Notes: generated by a model not told the origin, from the sequence alone. A DNA stretch of 64,000 bases from Maricaulis salignorans (GCF_900103475.1 NZ_FNHG01000013.1:1-64000), one strand, 5' to 3'. Shown: positions 1 through 8,483, numbered from the stretch's first letter. Numbers and translations are program-made.

Positions 1-52
1 AGGCCTTCCCCTCTCTGTTCTGACCCGATTTTCTGGGCCGTCCCGTTGAGGA

Positions 53-79
53 GGGCGGGGTTTAAGCCGCCCGGTTTTT
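53..79 (+). terminator. Intrinsic terminator of an upstream gene outside the window
   Basis: A GGGCGG/CCGCCC stem with an 8-nt loop is followed by GG and five T residues. The gene it would terminate lies left of the window. Confidence 0.55.
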
Positions 80-398
80 GAAGTCAATTCGCTATTCTCA
101 GGAAGTGCAGAAGATGTTTCAGCGGCCAAAACCGGCGAAAAAAATTCCCGACCGTCACACCCGAAGGGCGGAACGAGTCATCTGAAAAAAGCGACAAGAC
201 CTCACATAATAAACAAACGGCGCTGAGGCGCAAGTGGTAAACCGCTGCGCCGGCGCCGTTGGTGAAGCGGGTTCTACAGGATGGCGGGTTTGGCGCAACC
301 CCCTGCCCGCGTTTTGAGTCAGTTTGATGACAGTGCGGACCGCAATTGGCCTGCCTGGCTGGGGAAGTCGCGACTGCAGCAAGGCAGCAGCGGGTGCA
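80..398. other. Intergenic stretch without a supported gene
   Basis: The short open frames here overlap each other on both strands, lack ribosome binding sites and resemble no family. It lies between the terminator at the window edge and the 3' end of the CBS-domain gene. I see no RNA gene in it. Confidence 0.5.
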
Positions 399-827
399 TC
401 AATCTCGAATATAGCTGCGCAGGGCCTCGGTTTCCGCTTCAACCGTCGCGATTTTTGACTTCACGAGATCGCCGATCGAGACGATTCCCACGACCTGGCC
501 GGCATCCAGCACCGGTAGATGGCGAACACGGCGATCCGTCATGCGGACCATGACGGTATCAATCAGATCGTCCGGGGCTGCCGTCAGAAAGGCCGGAAGG
601 ATGGCGCTGGCGGCCGGCCGGCTCAGGGCGGCGGTGCCATTGAGGGCAATTTCGCGAATAAGATCGCGTTCGGACAAGACACCGACCGGCCTGTCATGAC
701 CATCACAGACCAGCAGCGCCCCAATCCCGTGGGAGTCCATCAGATTGGCGGCCTCCTGCAGGCTGCGCGCTTCGTCGATCATCACCACATCGCGGCCCTT
801 GCCGCGCAGTATGAAGTCCATATTCAT
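399..827 (-). CDS. CBS-domain protein
   Basis: A 142-residue protein made almost entirely of two CBS motifs (about residues 8-60 and 75-130), the adenosine-nucleotide-sensing module. The second motif carries RVRHLPVLDAGQVVGIVSIG, typical of stand-alone CBS pairs. The start is chosen at MNMDF because an AGGAGGG ribosome binding site sits 6-8 nt upstream; the longer open frame has no such site. Stand-alone CBS proteins usually act as soluble energy or redox sensors that bind a partner. No effector domain is present and no partner is obvious nearby. Confidence 0.88.
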   Translation of the reverse strand: MNMDFILRGKGRDVVMIDEARSLQEAANLMDSHGIGALLVCDGHDRPVGVLSERDLIREIALNGTAALSRPAASAILPAFLTAAPDDLIDTVMVRMTDRRVRHLPVLDAGQVVGIVSIGDLVKSKIATVEAETEALRSYIRD

Positions 828-991
828 CGCAGGCCCTCCTCGCAGAGCTGGTTGTTTGATACCACAAAACAGCTCGTGACGCATGGAATTCGTCGGGCTC
901 CCGGCCTGTGGGTCGATGTGAATCAAAGAAACATGGACAAGGCCCGGGCCGGGAGGCAGGGTTTTCCACCTGATCGCAGCGGAGTGGCTTG

Positions 992-2311
992 ATGGGATAT
1001 CGCACCAGACTGACCGATGACCTGGAGCGCTGGATTGCAGCGGGCTGGGTCGATGCGGCACACCGCCAGGCCATACTGGGCGATGTCGCCAGCCGGCCCG
1101 GCCGCTGGAACGCCGCCGGTGCGCTGGCCATTCTCGGTGCCACCCTGCTCGCCATGTCGGCCTTGAGCTTTGTCGCCGCGAACTGGGATGCGATGCCGCG
1201 ACTGATCCGGTTCGCAACCATTGTGCTGGCGCTGTGGGCCTCGCTGCTGGGAGCCGGACGCGCCTTTGATCGCGACGCCCCGGTCATCGGCCACGCCCTG
1301 GCGCTGCTCGGTGCCGCCTTGTTCGGGGCGGCGATCATGTTGACGGCCCAAACCTTCAATATGACGTCCTTCCGCAATACCGCCCTGCTTGTCTGGGCCG
1401 CGGCCGCCGGCGGTGTCGCCCTGGCCCTGCCCTCGCGGCCGGTCCTGATTCTCGCCACCGGCCTGGGGGCGCTCTGGGCCGGGATGGAAGCTTTCAACCC
1501 CAATGCCCCCGGCGTGGTCTGGGCCTATCTGCCGGTCTGGGGCGCGACAGCCCTGCTCGCCCGACGACTCGGATCGCGGGTCAGTTTCAACTTGCTGGCG
1601 CTCGCGCTCTTTGTCTGGATCTCACACATCATGTGGTCTCAGGCAGCCGCCGACCGGCTGGGCCAGCTGGAGGCGCTCGATGCGGTAATCCTGATTGCGG
1701 GCGCGATCGGCCTGCTCGCGGCCTGGCTACGTGACCGCGCCATAGCCGGCGGCGGCGTGCTGGCCGCCTGGGCCATCGCCCTCGCCGTTCTGGGCGCGCA
1801 TCTGCTGCAATGGCCGCTGGACGAGATTCGCGATGCCGATGCCGGGGCTGGCTCCGGCCTGCACACCGCCATCGCCACGATCACCCTCCTGATGATGGCC
1901 GGTATCGCCTGGCGCCGCGTCGCCGACGGCAAGGCGAGTCGTGTCGCCGCCCTCACCTATCTGGCTGCGGGCCTGATGGCCGCCGCAATCCCGGCGCTGG
2001 TCCAGGCGGCCGGACCGGACCTGATGATCTGGGTCCGGATCCTCATCGGTGCCGTCTTCTATGCCTTGTGCGCGGCGATGATCGTCCAGGGTACACGGCC
2101 GGATCAAAGCATTGTCGGCGCGCTCGGCATTGCCGGTTTCGTGCTGCAAACCCTTTATGTGTATGCGGAGACCTTCAGTGGCCTGCTCGATACGGCGCTC
2201 TTCTTCTTCGTCGGCGGCGTGATTCTCTTCGTCATCAGCCTGGCGCTGCTGCGCCTGCGCCGCGGGCGATCCACGGCGCCGGGCACAACCGGCCGGGAGG
2301 CCAGCTCATGA
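992..2311 (+). CDS. DUF2157 polytopic membrane protein
   Basis: A 439-residue inner-membrane protein. The N-terminal block (LTDDLERWIAAGWVDAAHR, then a first hydrophobic segment ending WDAMPR) is characteristic of DUF2157, and roughly a dozen hydrophobic segments follow. GGAG is placed for ATG 992; a TTG three bases earlier is possible. The stop overlaps the start of the next gene (ATGA), a GDYXXLXY protein; the two families are commonly paired in one operon. The biochemical role of the pair is unknown. Confidence 0.88.
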   Translation: MGYRTRLTDDLERWIAAGWVDAAHRQAILGDVASRPGRWNAAGALAILGATLLAMSALSFVAANWDAMPRLIRFATIVLALWASLLGAGRAFDRDAPVIGHALALLGAALFGAAIMLTAQTFNMTSFRNTALLVWAAAAGGVALALPSRPVLILATGLGALWAGMEAFNPNAPGVVWAYLPVWGATALLARRLGSRVSFNLLALALFVWISHIMWSQAAADRLGQLEALDAVILIAGAIGLLAAWLRDRAIAGGGVLAAWAIALAVLGAHLLQWPLDEIRDADAGAGSGLHTAIATITLLMMAGIAWRRVADGKASRVAALTYLAAGLMAAAIPALVQAAGPDLMIWVRILIGAVFYALCAAMIVQGTRPDQSIVGALGIAGFVLQTLYVYAETFSGLLDTALFFFVGGVILFVISLALLRLRRGRSTAPGTTGREASS

Positions 2312-2922
2312 GCCATCTTGTCCGCCTCGGCATTGTCGCCGCCGCGATGACGGCCTTCCTCGGCTATCTCGTCATCAACCATGCCAACGCCCGGGCCAAT
2401 GGCACCGAGGTCGTGCTCGATGTGCGCGGCTATGATCCGCGCGATATCTTCCTGGGACATTACAGCCTGATCGCAACCGAGCTGCAGCGCCTAGATGCCG
2501 CCGCGCTGGCCGGCGAGGACGAATTCGATCGCGGCGATTCCATTTATGTCGTGCTGGCGCCCGGCGATGACGGCGATTGGCGGCCTGTGTCGCTACACAG
2601 CCAGCGCCCGGATGCCGGCATTTTCATCCATGGTTTCGTGCGGTCGAGCTATCGCACTGAGTCCGGGCCAACCGATCCGCTCAGCGATGAGGCCAGCGCC
2701 GACGCGGCGGCGGCGCCCGAGATATGGATCCATTCAGCCTTCAATATTGAACGGTATTACGCCTCACGCGACATGGCACAGCAATTCGAGACGCGTCTGC
2801 GCCAGCTCGATCCCGATGGTGGCAATGGTGTACGGCTGATCCTGTCGCTGCCGCCCAATGGCGACGCCATTATCAAGGGATTCGAGATTGACGGCGTGCG
2901 CCGGATTGACCGGCTCTGGTGA
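2308..2922 (+). CDS. GDYXXLXY-domain protein
   Basis: A 204-residue protein with an N-terminal signal anchor (about residues 5-24) and the family hallmark near residue 50 (GHYSLIATEL, a variant of GDYxxLxY). The remainder looks like a soluble, probably periplasmic beta-rich domain. It starts inside the stop codon of the DUF2157 gene, implying translational coupling and a joint membrane complex. It converges on the rhomboid gene with no gap between the two stops. Function is not established for the family. Confidence 0.85.
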   Translation: MSHLVRLGIVAAAMTAFLGYLVINHANARANGTEVVLDVRGYDPRDIFLGHYSLIATELQRLDAAALAGEDEFDRGDSIYVVLAPGDDGDWRPVSLHSQRPDAGIFIHGFVRSSYRTESGPTDPLSDEASADAAAAPEIWIHSAFNIERYYASRDMAQQFETRLRQLDPDGGNGVRLILSLPPNGDAIIKGFEIDGVRRIDRLW

Positions 2923-3588
2923 TCAGGCGCGGAAGCGGCGGCCGCGGCCCTCGCCGAACACGGCCAGCACCAGCGGGAACAGACAGGCACCGGCCACGAC
3001 GCCGCCAATATGCCCGGCCCAGCTGATCGGGATGGGCAGGACCATGCCGGTCAACGCGATCACCACATTGAAGCCGATCCACGGCAGCGTCAGACTCAAC
3101 ATCCCGCGATAACCACCCCGCACCCAACCGGCCGCGGCGATCAGGCCGGAGACGCCGGTCGAGGCGCCGCCCATCTGCACGATCTGGTCGTGCGGCAGCA
3201 GGATTTCGAGCCCGGCACCGGCGATCGCGCAGACGAAGAAGAAGACGAAGAAACCGGCCGTCCCCTTCACACCATCACCGAGTGCCAGCCCGGCCGCGCG
3301 GCCGGCGCCGATCAGCACCGCCAGATTCATCACCAGGTGGAACCAGCCGAAATGGATGAAGACGTGCAGCACCAGCGGCGCGACATGGCCCAGCGGCTGC
3401 GCCGGCAAGCTCATGCCGGCCGGTCCACCAATCACCAGGGAGGCGGCAAAGATCCAGCGTCCCGTTTCGGGTAGGAATGTGGTGATCATGGCGACGGCGG
3501 CCATGGCGATGGCCAATATCAGGACAGCGGCCGGCATGGCGTTGAATATCGGGGTCCGGACCTGATCGTCCCGCTGCGGCACACTCAC
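2923..3588 (-). CDS. Rhomboid-family intramembrane serine protease
   Basis: A 221-residue, six-to-seven-helix membrane protein. The rhomboid signature is complete: H84 and N88 in GWFHLVMNL of the second helix, nucleophile S147 in GASTGVSGL, and catalytic H193 in SWAGHIGG of the last core helix. Rhomboids cleave transmembrane substrates within the bilayer; the substrate cannot be inferred. It is transcribed away from the hfa operon, and the 155-bp gap at its 5' side also holds the hfa sigma-54 promoter. Confidence 0.93.
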   Translation of the reverse strand: MSVPQRDDQVRTPIFNAMPAAVLILAIAMAAVAMITTFLPETGRWIFAASLVIGGPAGMSLPAQPLGHVAPLVLHVFIHFGWFHLVMNLAVLIGAGRAAGLALGDGVKGTAGFFVFFFVCAIAGAGLEILLPHDQIVQMGGASTGVSGLIAAAGWVRGGYRGMLSLTLPWIGFNVVIALTGMVLPIPISWAGHIGGVVAGACLFPLVLAVFGEGRGRRFRA

Positions 3589-3686
3589 CAGTGATTCTCC
3601 TCATTCCAGTGCCCCAATCGGGCACTTTCAACATCTTAACAGATAGTTTCCCCCAACAGGCGAACGCAAATAGCCCCGCTCGCCCG

Positions 3687-3703
3687 CTGGCACGCCCATT
3701 GCA
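3687..3703 (+). promoter_or_regulatory. Sigma-54 (RpoN) promoter of the hfa operon
   Basis: The sequence CTGGCACGCCCATTGCA matches the sigma-54 consensus YTGGCACG-N4-TTGCW at every defined position. The -24 GG (3689-3690) and -12 GC (3701-3702) are exactly 10 nt apart. Transcription would begin near 3714, about 30 nt before the hfaA start at 3744. It is the only candidate of this quality that I noticed. Confidence 0.75.
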
Positions 3704-3743
3704 CATGACCGGGGGAGAGTTGCGTTTTGAAGGACGTGAGACA

Positions 3744-4181
3744 ATGAAAACCCGCAGGATCACGATCGCCCTTGCAATGTCCATGACCGTTCTGGCCCCG
3801 GCCAGCGCGCTTGGTCAGTCCGTCTCGACGACGGCGCAATGGGAACGCCCCTATGGTGTTGCCGGTGGGCAGGAAACCCAGGCCTGGTCGGGCGCCTCTG
3901 CCAGCGCAGGCGCAGCGGCCGGTGCCGGTGCGGCCAGCCGCTCGACGGCCGGTAATCGCGTGATCATTGACGGCGTCATCCAGACCGGCGTCGGCGTTTC
4001 GAGCCGTGGCGGCCTGTTCGGCGGCGGTGTCGGCTCGGGTGCCACAGCGATCGGCAACCAGCTCAACGTCAATGTCTCCGGCCAATATAACACCGTGATC
4101 ATCAATTCGAACCAGATCAATAATGGCGACATCAACGCCAATGCCCAGTCCGATGGCAATGTGAGTAGTGATAATGATTAA
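3744..4181 (+). CDS. hfaA: Holdfast anchor protein HfaA (curli-subunit-like)
   Basis: A 145-residue secreted protein with a signal peptide (about residues 1-24, ending ASALGQ). A low-complexity Ala/Gly/Ser linker follows, then an Asn/Gln-rich C-terminal half with a curli-like repeat (AIGNQLNVN near 102, NQINNGDINANAQ near 123). In Caulobacter, HfaA forms a high-molecular-weight amyloid-like component anchoring the holdfast to the cell pole; identification rests on this architecture and on the hfaB and hfaD neighbours. ATG 3744 is preceded by AAGGACG. The stop overlaps the hfaB start by 8 nt. Confidence 0.88.
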   Translation: MKTRRITIALAMSMTVLAPASALGQSVSTTAQWERPYGVAGGQETQAWSGASASAGAAAGAGAASRSTAGNRVIIDGVIQTGVGVSSRGGLFGGGVGSGATAIGNQLNVNVSGQYNTVIINSNQINNGDINANAQSDGNVSSDND

Positions 4182-5181
4182 AGCCAAAATCCTCCTCGCC
4201 TCGCTGGCGAGCGTTCTTGCCCTGACCGGCTGCGCGTCGACCGACCGCTCCGGAGCTGACGGCAATTACGTGACGCCGATCGGCAATTCGCCGGTGACGC
4301 CCAATCCAACGCCCTATTCGGAAGCGCTGGTCTGCCTGGCCAATTATGCCCGCGCCAATAATATCCGCTCGCCGCGTGTCGCGGTCGGGCGCCTGTCGGA
4401 TTATACCGGCCGGGCTTCGCTGGAAGGCGGCGCCGCGATCACCCAGGGCGCATCCCTGATGGCGATCTCGGCTTTCTCCAAGGCCGGCATCCGCCTGGTG
4501 GAACGATTCGACACCTCGATTTCCGAGCTTGAACTGCGCTATGCCAACAACTCGCTGATCGGCAATGATGACGGCACCCAGCGCCAGATCCATGCCGCGT
4601 CCCTGCCGGGCTCGGATTATAATCTGGTCGGCGGCATCACCGAGCTCAATTACAATATCCGCTCGTCGGGCGTTGACGTTCTGGCCGGCGACCGCATCGA
4701 CAGCGATCCGACAGGCCTGTTCTCCCGCCGCATGTGGGTGATGAATATCGGCCTCGATCTGCGCCTCAACGAAACGCGGACGATGGAGACAGTCGACGTC
4801 ATCTCGTACCAGAAACAGATCATCGGCCGCGAAATCAGCGCCGGCGTGTTTGCCTTCTGGGGCGATGCGGTGGTCGACATCTCCGCTGGCGGCCGCTCGC
4901 TCGAGCCGGTTCAGCTGGCTGTGCGCACCGTGATCGAACGTGCCGTGCTTGAAATTTCCGCTCAGCTCTACGGCGTCGATCCATCGGCGGCCTGTGCCTA
5001 TAGCGACCCCATCGGCGGCGGCGTCAGCAGCGGCCCAACCAATACCACCGGCGGCATCAATATCGCCACGGCCTATGGCTCCAGGGAGACCTCCAATGTC
5101 CAAATGCGTGAGAGTGTGGATCATGGCCACGAGCGCCGCGATGACAGTGTCCGCACCTATCTTCGCGGACGATACGACTGA
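4174..5181 (+). CDS. hfaB: Holdfast anchor secretion lipoprotein HfaB (CsgG family)
   Basis: A 335-residue CsgG-family outer-membrane lipoprotein. The signal peptide ends in a lipobox, LALTGC, with C20 the lipidated residue; the CsgG core (PRVAVGRLSDYTGRA, the LVERFDTSISELELRYANN region, LVGGITELNYNIRS) runs to about residue 265. CsgG proteins form the channel that exports curli subunits; HfaB is required for surface delivery of HfaA and HfaD in Caulobacter. ATG 4174 is preferred over GTG 4168 because it gives the better signal peptide. The last 28 codons overlap the start of hfaD in another frame. Confidence 0.93.
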   Translation: MIKAKILLASLASVLALTGCASTDRSGADGNYVTPIGNSPVTPNPTPYSEALVCLANYARANNIRSPRVAVGRLSDYTGRASLEGGAAITQGASLMAISAFSKAGIRLVERFDTSISELELRYANNSLIGNDDGTQRQIHAASLPGSDYNLVGGITELNYNIRSSGVDVLAGDRIDSDPTGLFSRRMWVMNIGLDLRLNETRTMETVDVISYQKQIIGREISAGVFAFWGDAVVDISAGGRSLEPVQLAVRTVIERAVLEISAQLYGVDPSAACAYSDPIGGGVSSGPTNTTGGINIATAYGSRETSNVQMRESVDHGHERRDDSVRTYLRGRYD

Positions 5182-6334
5182 GGTTCTCAACGGCCAGCTC
5201 AATCTGGACGCTGCCATCTCTGTCGTCGCCAATGGTGACACGGCCACGGCCAATACCGCAGCCATGACGGCTGTCGGCATGGCCAACGCCCTGACCGGCG
5301 ATTTCGAGTCCGCCCATGATGTCGCCAGCGACCAGACCTTCTCCGGCTCGGTCGCGACCTCGGCCACGACGACCGCCGGCATCATCCATGGCAGCGCGAT
5401 CACGACCTCTTCGGCGATCGGCAATTCGGCCAATCTGATCCATGACGAGACCATGGATGCCGCCCTGGCGCAAACCGCGCTCGACGGTTCCAGTGTCGCG
5501 TCCGAGGCCAGCCTCAATGTCTCCAGCTATGCGATGAGCTCGGTCACCACGGCAACGGCCACCGCCAATGCCTATGGCTCGGTCTCTTATGGCGGCGACA
5601 ATACGCTCGATCTGCGCCAGGATTCCGGCGCCGATGTCTCCGCCGACAGCTATGTCCTGGCCCCGACCGGCGGTCTGGGCTGGTCGGCCTCGACGGTCGC
5701 GGCGGCGAACGGCAATTCGGCCTCGATCGAGGGCTATTACATGTATCCCTCGCAACTCGTCGATCTCGACCAGGACAATCGCGGCTCGGTTCGCGCCAGC
5801 GCCAGTCTGGAAGCCGGCGGCGGGGCTGAGGAGACGCAGGTCATCGCCTCGGCCAATGGCAATTCGGCCTGGATGCAGAATGAGAATGGTTATGCCCATA
5901 TGCAGGGCAGCCAGGATAATGACGGCCAGGTTGATGCCGAAGCCAATGCCGATATCGGCAATTTCGACATTGATGTCGTGACGCTCTCGGCCGAGGGCGT
6001 CGGCAATTCGGCGATCATCTCCAATATCGGCGCCGACGCCTATATGGGCCTCGACCAGACCAATAATGGCGCCGTCAACGCGACCACGAATTTCACCGGT
6101 GGCGCCGGCGGCGTCGCTCTCGCTTCGGCAACGGCCTTCGGCAATGCGGCGACGACCTATGTCTGTTCGGAATGTCCGGTCACGGCCTATGGCAATATGA
6201 ACCAGACCAATAATGCGGCGATCAATTCGCGCGTCACCGGCCAGATGACCACAGGCAGCCTGCTCTCGGGCACGGCGACCGCGATCGGCAATAGCGCCAC
6301 ATTCCAGAGCGTCGATCCGTATTCGGGCAATTGA
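5096..6334 (+). CDS. hfaD: Holdfast anchor adhesin HfaD (48-residue repeats)
   Basis: A 412-residue secreted protein with a signal peptide ending near APIFA-DD (residue 24). The mature part is a periodic, Ala/Asn/Gly/Thr-rich repeat protein. GN(S/A)A motifs occur at residues 109, 206, 255, 303, 349 and 398, and Q(D/T)N-type motifs at about 175, 225, 273, 320 and 369, a period of 46-50 residues suggesting a beta-solenoid or amyloid. In Caulobacter, HfaD is the surface-exposed anchor exported with HfaA. The start at 5096 follows AGGGAGA and supplies a complete signal peptide, so the 86-nt overlap with hfaB appears real. Confidence 0.88.
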   Translation: MSKCVRVWIMATSAAMTVSAPIFADDTTEVLNGQLNLDAAISVVANGDTATANTAAMTAVGMANALTGDFESAHDVASDQTFSGSVATSATTTAGIIHGSAITTSSAIGNSANLIHDETMDAALAQTALDGSSVASEASLNVSSYAMSSVTTATATANAYGSVSYGGDNTLDLRQDSGADVSADSYVLAPTGGLGWSASTVAAANGNSASIEGYYMYPSQLVDLDQDNRGSVRASASLEAGGGAEETQVIASANGNSAWMQNENGYAHMQGSQDNDGQVDAEANADIGNFDIDVVTLSAEGVGNSAIISNIGADAYMGLDQTNNGAVNATTNFTGGAGGVALASATAFGNAATTYVCSECPVTAYGNMNQTNNAAINSRVTGQMTTGSLLSGTATAIGNSATFQSVDPYSGN

Positions 6335-6360
6335 TTTCGTCATAGCGCCGGGGGGCGGAA

Positions 6361-6396
6361 AGTCCCGGATCCTGATGGCGGGGTCCGGGGCTTTTT
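6361..6396 (+). terminator. Intrinsic terminator of the hfa operon
   Basis: A 9-bp stem (AGTCCCGGA with TCCGGGGCT, one G-T pair) is followed by five T residues, 27 nt past the hfaD stop. Confidence 0.8.
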
Positions 6397-7031
6397 GATA
6401 TCCGCCGGCACGAAAATCTCCACGCGGCCTGCCGCTGGAGGTTTGAGGGTCCCTTCCCGGTCCGGGAGGTGTGTGGGACGCCGGCGAATGCCGGTTCTTG
6501 AGTAAGTTTTGGGGGCATCCGTGACGTCCCACACGTGGAGTTTTACTCAGGCCCCTCACGGGTCCTGCCTCGAAATGACCGTGGAAGATTGGTCGAGCCC
6601 TAATGCCTCACTTCCCCGATCATGGCCCCACCGGAACTCGGGCTGTCACACCGTCGTGCGGATGGGCTCCACACTCCCGATCGCCGCGAATGACTGAGCT
6701 CACGCCTCCCGTGCGACCGGAACGGGGGGATTATGCGCGCACGTTGGAGGGGTGGGGATTAGTTGGGCGACTTTTCGTCATTCCAGCGTAGGCCGGAACC
6801 CGGTTCGGAGAGCGGAAGCGGGCGGAAAACTAGCGCTAAATCCGCTAGATGCCGGCGTGTAAATCTGGATCCCGGCCTTCGCCGGGATGAGGTGGGACAA
6901 TTGGAGCCGTTGGGGGATAAGTCGCCAGAGCGAAACCCGCCGCCCCCCTCATCCTGCCCCGAATTGACGCGGCCGCCGCGCTCGGGCACGGCTGGTGCCG
7001 GAAGATCCAACCGGCAGCCACGAGGCAAAAG
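6397..7031. other. Gene-free stretch with palindromes and possible structured RNA
   Basis: No open frame here is convincing. It holds a 13-nt palindrome at 6455-6467, a 10-bp inverted repeat (6471-6480 with 6525-6534) interleaved with a second pair (6500-6505 with 6543-6548), and a pair of oppositely oriented REP-like elements (6778-6803 and 6865-6890). Any promoter of the downstream GNAT gene lies here but is not evident. Confidence 0.5.
6778..6890. repeat. Inverted pair of REP-like elements
   Basis: The right element (6865-6890) contains CTGGATCCCGGCCTTCGCCG followed by GGATGA, the form of a widespread alphaproteobacterial intergenic palindrome. The left element (6778-6803) is its degenerate reverse complement, 61 nt away, so the pair could fold into one long hairpin. 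Confidence 0.6.
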
Positions 7032-7643
7032 ATGATGGATGAGCTCGATATCGCACTGCCCGACGACCTGCACCGCGCCGGACGCGAGGACAGCGCCCTG
7101 CTCGGCGCGATCACGGCGGACGCGTTTCGCGACGATCCGGTCAATGACTGGATTTTCGGCAATGAGACCGCGATGCGCCAGACATTCCGCAGCCTCGCCC
7201 GCCGGGTCTATACGCCGCGCGGCTATGCCTGCCTCGCCGGGACCGACGCCGCCGCCATGTGGCTGGGCCCGGGCGCCAGCAAGGAATTGCCCTTGTATGC
7301 CCTGCCCGGCCTCGCCGCCTCGCTGCTGGCGACCGGCGGCCCGCGCGCCCTGATGCGCGCCCTCGCCGCCGACACCGCGCTTGCTGCACACAAACCGAAA
7401 GCACCGCATATCTACCTGTTCACGATCGCCGTGCGGCGCGGCCGCCAGGGCCAGGGCCTCGGCCGCCGCCTCATCCTCCCCACGCTCGCCGCCTGCGACC
7501 GCGCGCAGCGCCCCGCCTATCTGGAAAACTCCAACCCGGCCAATGACGGATTCTATCGCTCGCTCGGCTTTGAATCGATCGGGGAGATCCTGATCGCGCC
7601 GGATGCGCCGCCACTGGAAGCGATGTGGCGGGAGCCGCGATAG
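7032..7643 (+). CDS. GNAT-family N-acetyltransferase
   Basis: A 203-residue cytoplasmic acetyltransferase. The acetyl-CoA pyrophosphate-binding motif is visible at about residues 136-146 (GRQGQGLGRRL), followed by YLENSNPANDGFYRSLGFE, the usual final strand and helix of the fold. Substrate cannot be predicted. Start is ATG 7032 (or 7035). It stands alone between two repeat-rich gaps. Confidence 0.88.
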   Translation: MMDELDIALPDDLHRAGREDSALLGAITADAFRDDPVNDWIFGNETAMRQTFRSLARRVYTPRGYACLAGTDAAAMWLGPGASKELPLYALPGLAASLLATGGPRALMRALAADTALAAHKPKAPHIYLFTIAVRRGRQGQGLGRRLILPTLAACDRAQRPAYLENSNPANDGFYRSLGFESIGEILIAPDAPPLEAMWREPR

Positions 7644-7702
7644 CGGGGAGGCACGGGCGAGCGACCGGCACCCGCATTTTCATCCAAAATATCAAATCTT
7701 TG

Positions 7703-7750
7703 TCATCCCCGCTCCGCGTCCGGCTCAAGGCCGAACATCTGGCGGGATGA
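7703..7750. repeat. REP-like palindrome
   Basis: TCATCCC at the left end pairs with GGGATGA at the right end around a GC-rich centre containing CCGGCTCAAGGCCG. This is the same general design as the elements at 6778-6890. Confidence 0.5.
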
Positions 7751-7852
7751 CCAGACGTGGGATCTATGGGTGAAAGACGGGATCCCCGTTTGCAAACTTT
7801 GGTAGATCAGGGACAACACCTTGGCCACGGGCTTAAACGCTCTGACCGCTCA

Positions 7853-8068
7853 TCAAGAATCGCGGGTTTCTGACCGATGGGCTCCGCCAATAAGCCCGAA
7901 TATCGCACCGACACCGAAGGTAAAAAGCCCCGCAGCCGCGTTAAACAATGGCTCAAAAAATGGTGAATCGAGAAATATCGCGAGGATCGCGATTGCGAAC
8001 GCACCGGCTCCGCAAGAAAGCGACACCAACAAAACTGTATTCACAAGGAAAGTGAAGCTATTTTTCAT
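7853..8068 (-). CDS. Small two-helix membrane protein, unknown
   Basis: A predicted 71-residue protein starting MKNSFTFLVN, with two hydrophobic segments (about residues 5-32 and 42-62) joined by a short loop. It resembles no family I recognise. Base composition is lower in GC than the flanks, suggesting recent acquisition or weak selection. ATG 8068 follows GAGG at a long spacing; a TTG at 8083 is an alternative. Whether it is a real gene is uncertain. Confidence 0.45.
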   Translation of the reverse strand: MKNSFTFLVNTVLLVSLSCGAGAFAIAILAIFLDSPFFEPLFNAAAGLFTFGVGAIFGLIGGAHRSETRDS

Positions 8069-8483
8069 CTTCTCGAGCCTCAATCAATGCCAAGGGTCGA
8101 GAGATCAACTGCGTGCAGAGGAACACCTCGACCACTAAGTGGTCAATTCGCTCCTCAGACTGCTTGGGCTCTGCCTGAGATAAAATAAAAGAGCACGCAA
8201 CCTTCTTGCGGCCGGGTTTACAATAAAACGAACGCGCCCAAGGAGCGCAAATTACACAAGCGAATCATTTAGCACACCTTTTTAGATATGTAAATTTGCA
8301 AACGCCCCAAACGGTCAGTTGGCGTTTAGAACTGTAGAGCAATGATCCCCAATCCAAGTTGTTCTCAACTGATTTTCATTCGAATAACTGTTTGTCAGAA
8401 TCGAGAACACAAACGGTTTATGCAAAAGGGGAGAAGTCCCGGACATCTGCAAATTGCGCCAAAAATTACAGTCCCCTGCGTCG

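Noticed and set aside
4132-5517. A 461-residue minus-strand open frame across hfaB and hfaD
   Set aside because: A shadow frame antisense to a well-supported lipoprotein and adhesin, with no start signal or domain.
5057-6559. A 500-residue open frame antisense to hfaD
   Set aside because: It arises from GC-rich third positions and the repeated hfaD codons; composition is dominated by Arg/Gly/Ile/Asp without domains, and hfaD has signal peptide, ribosome binding site and neighbours that fit.
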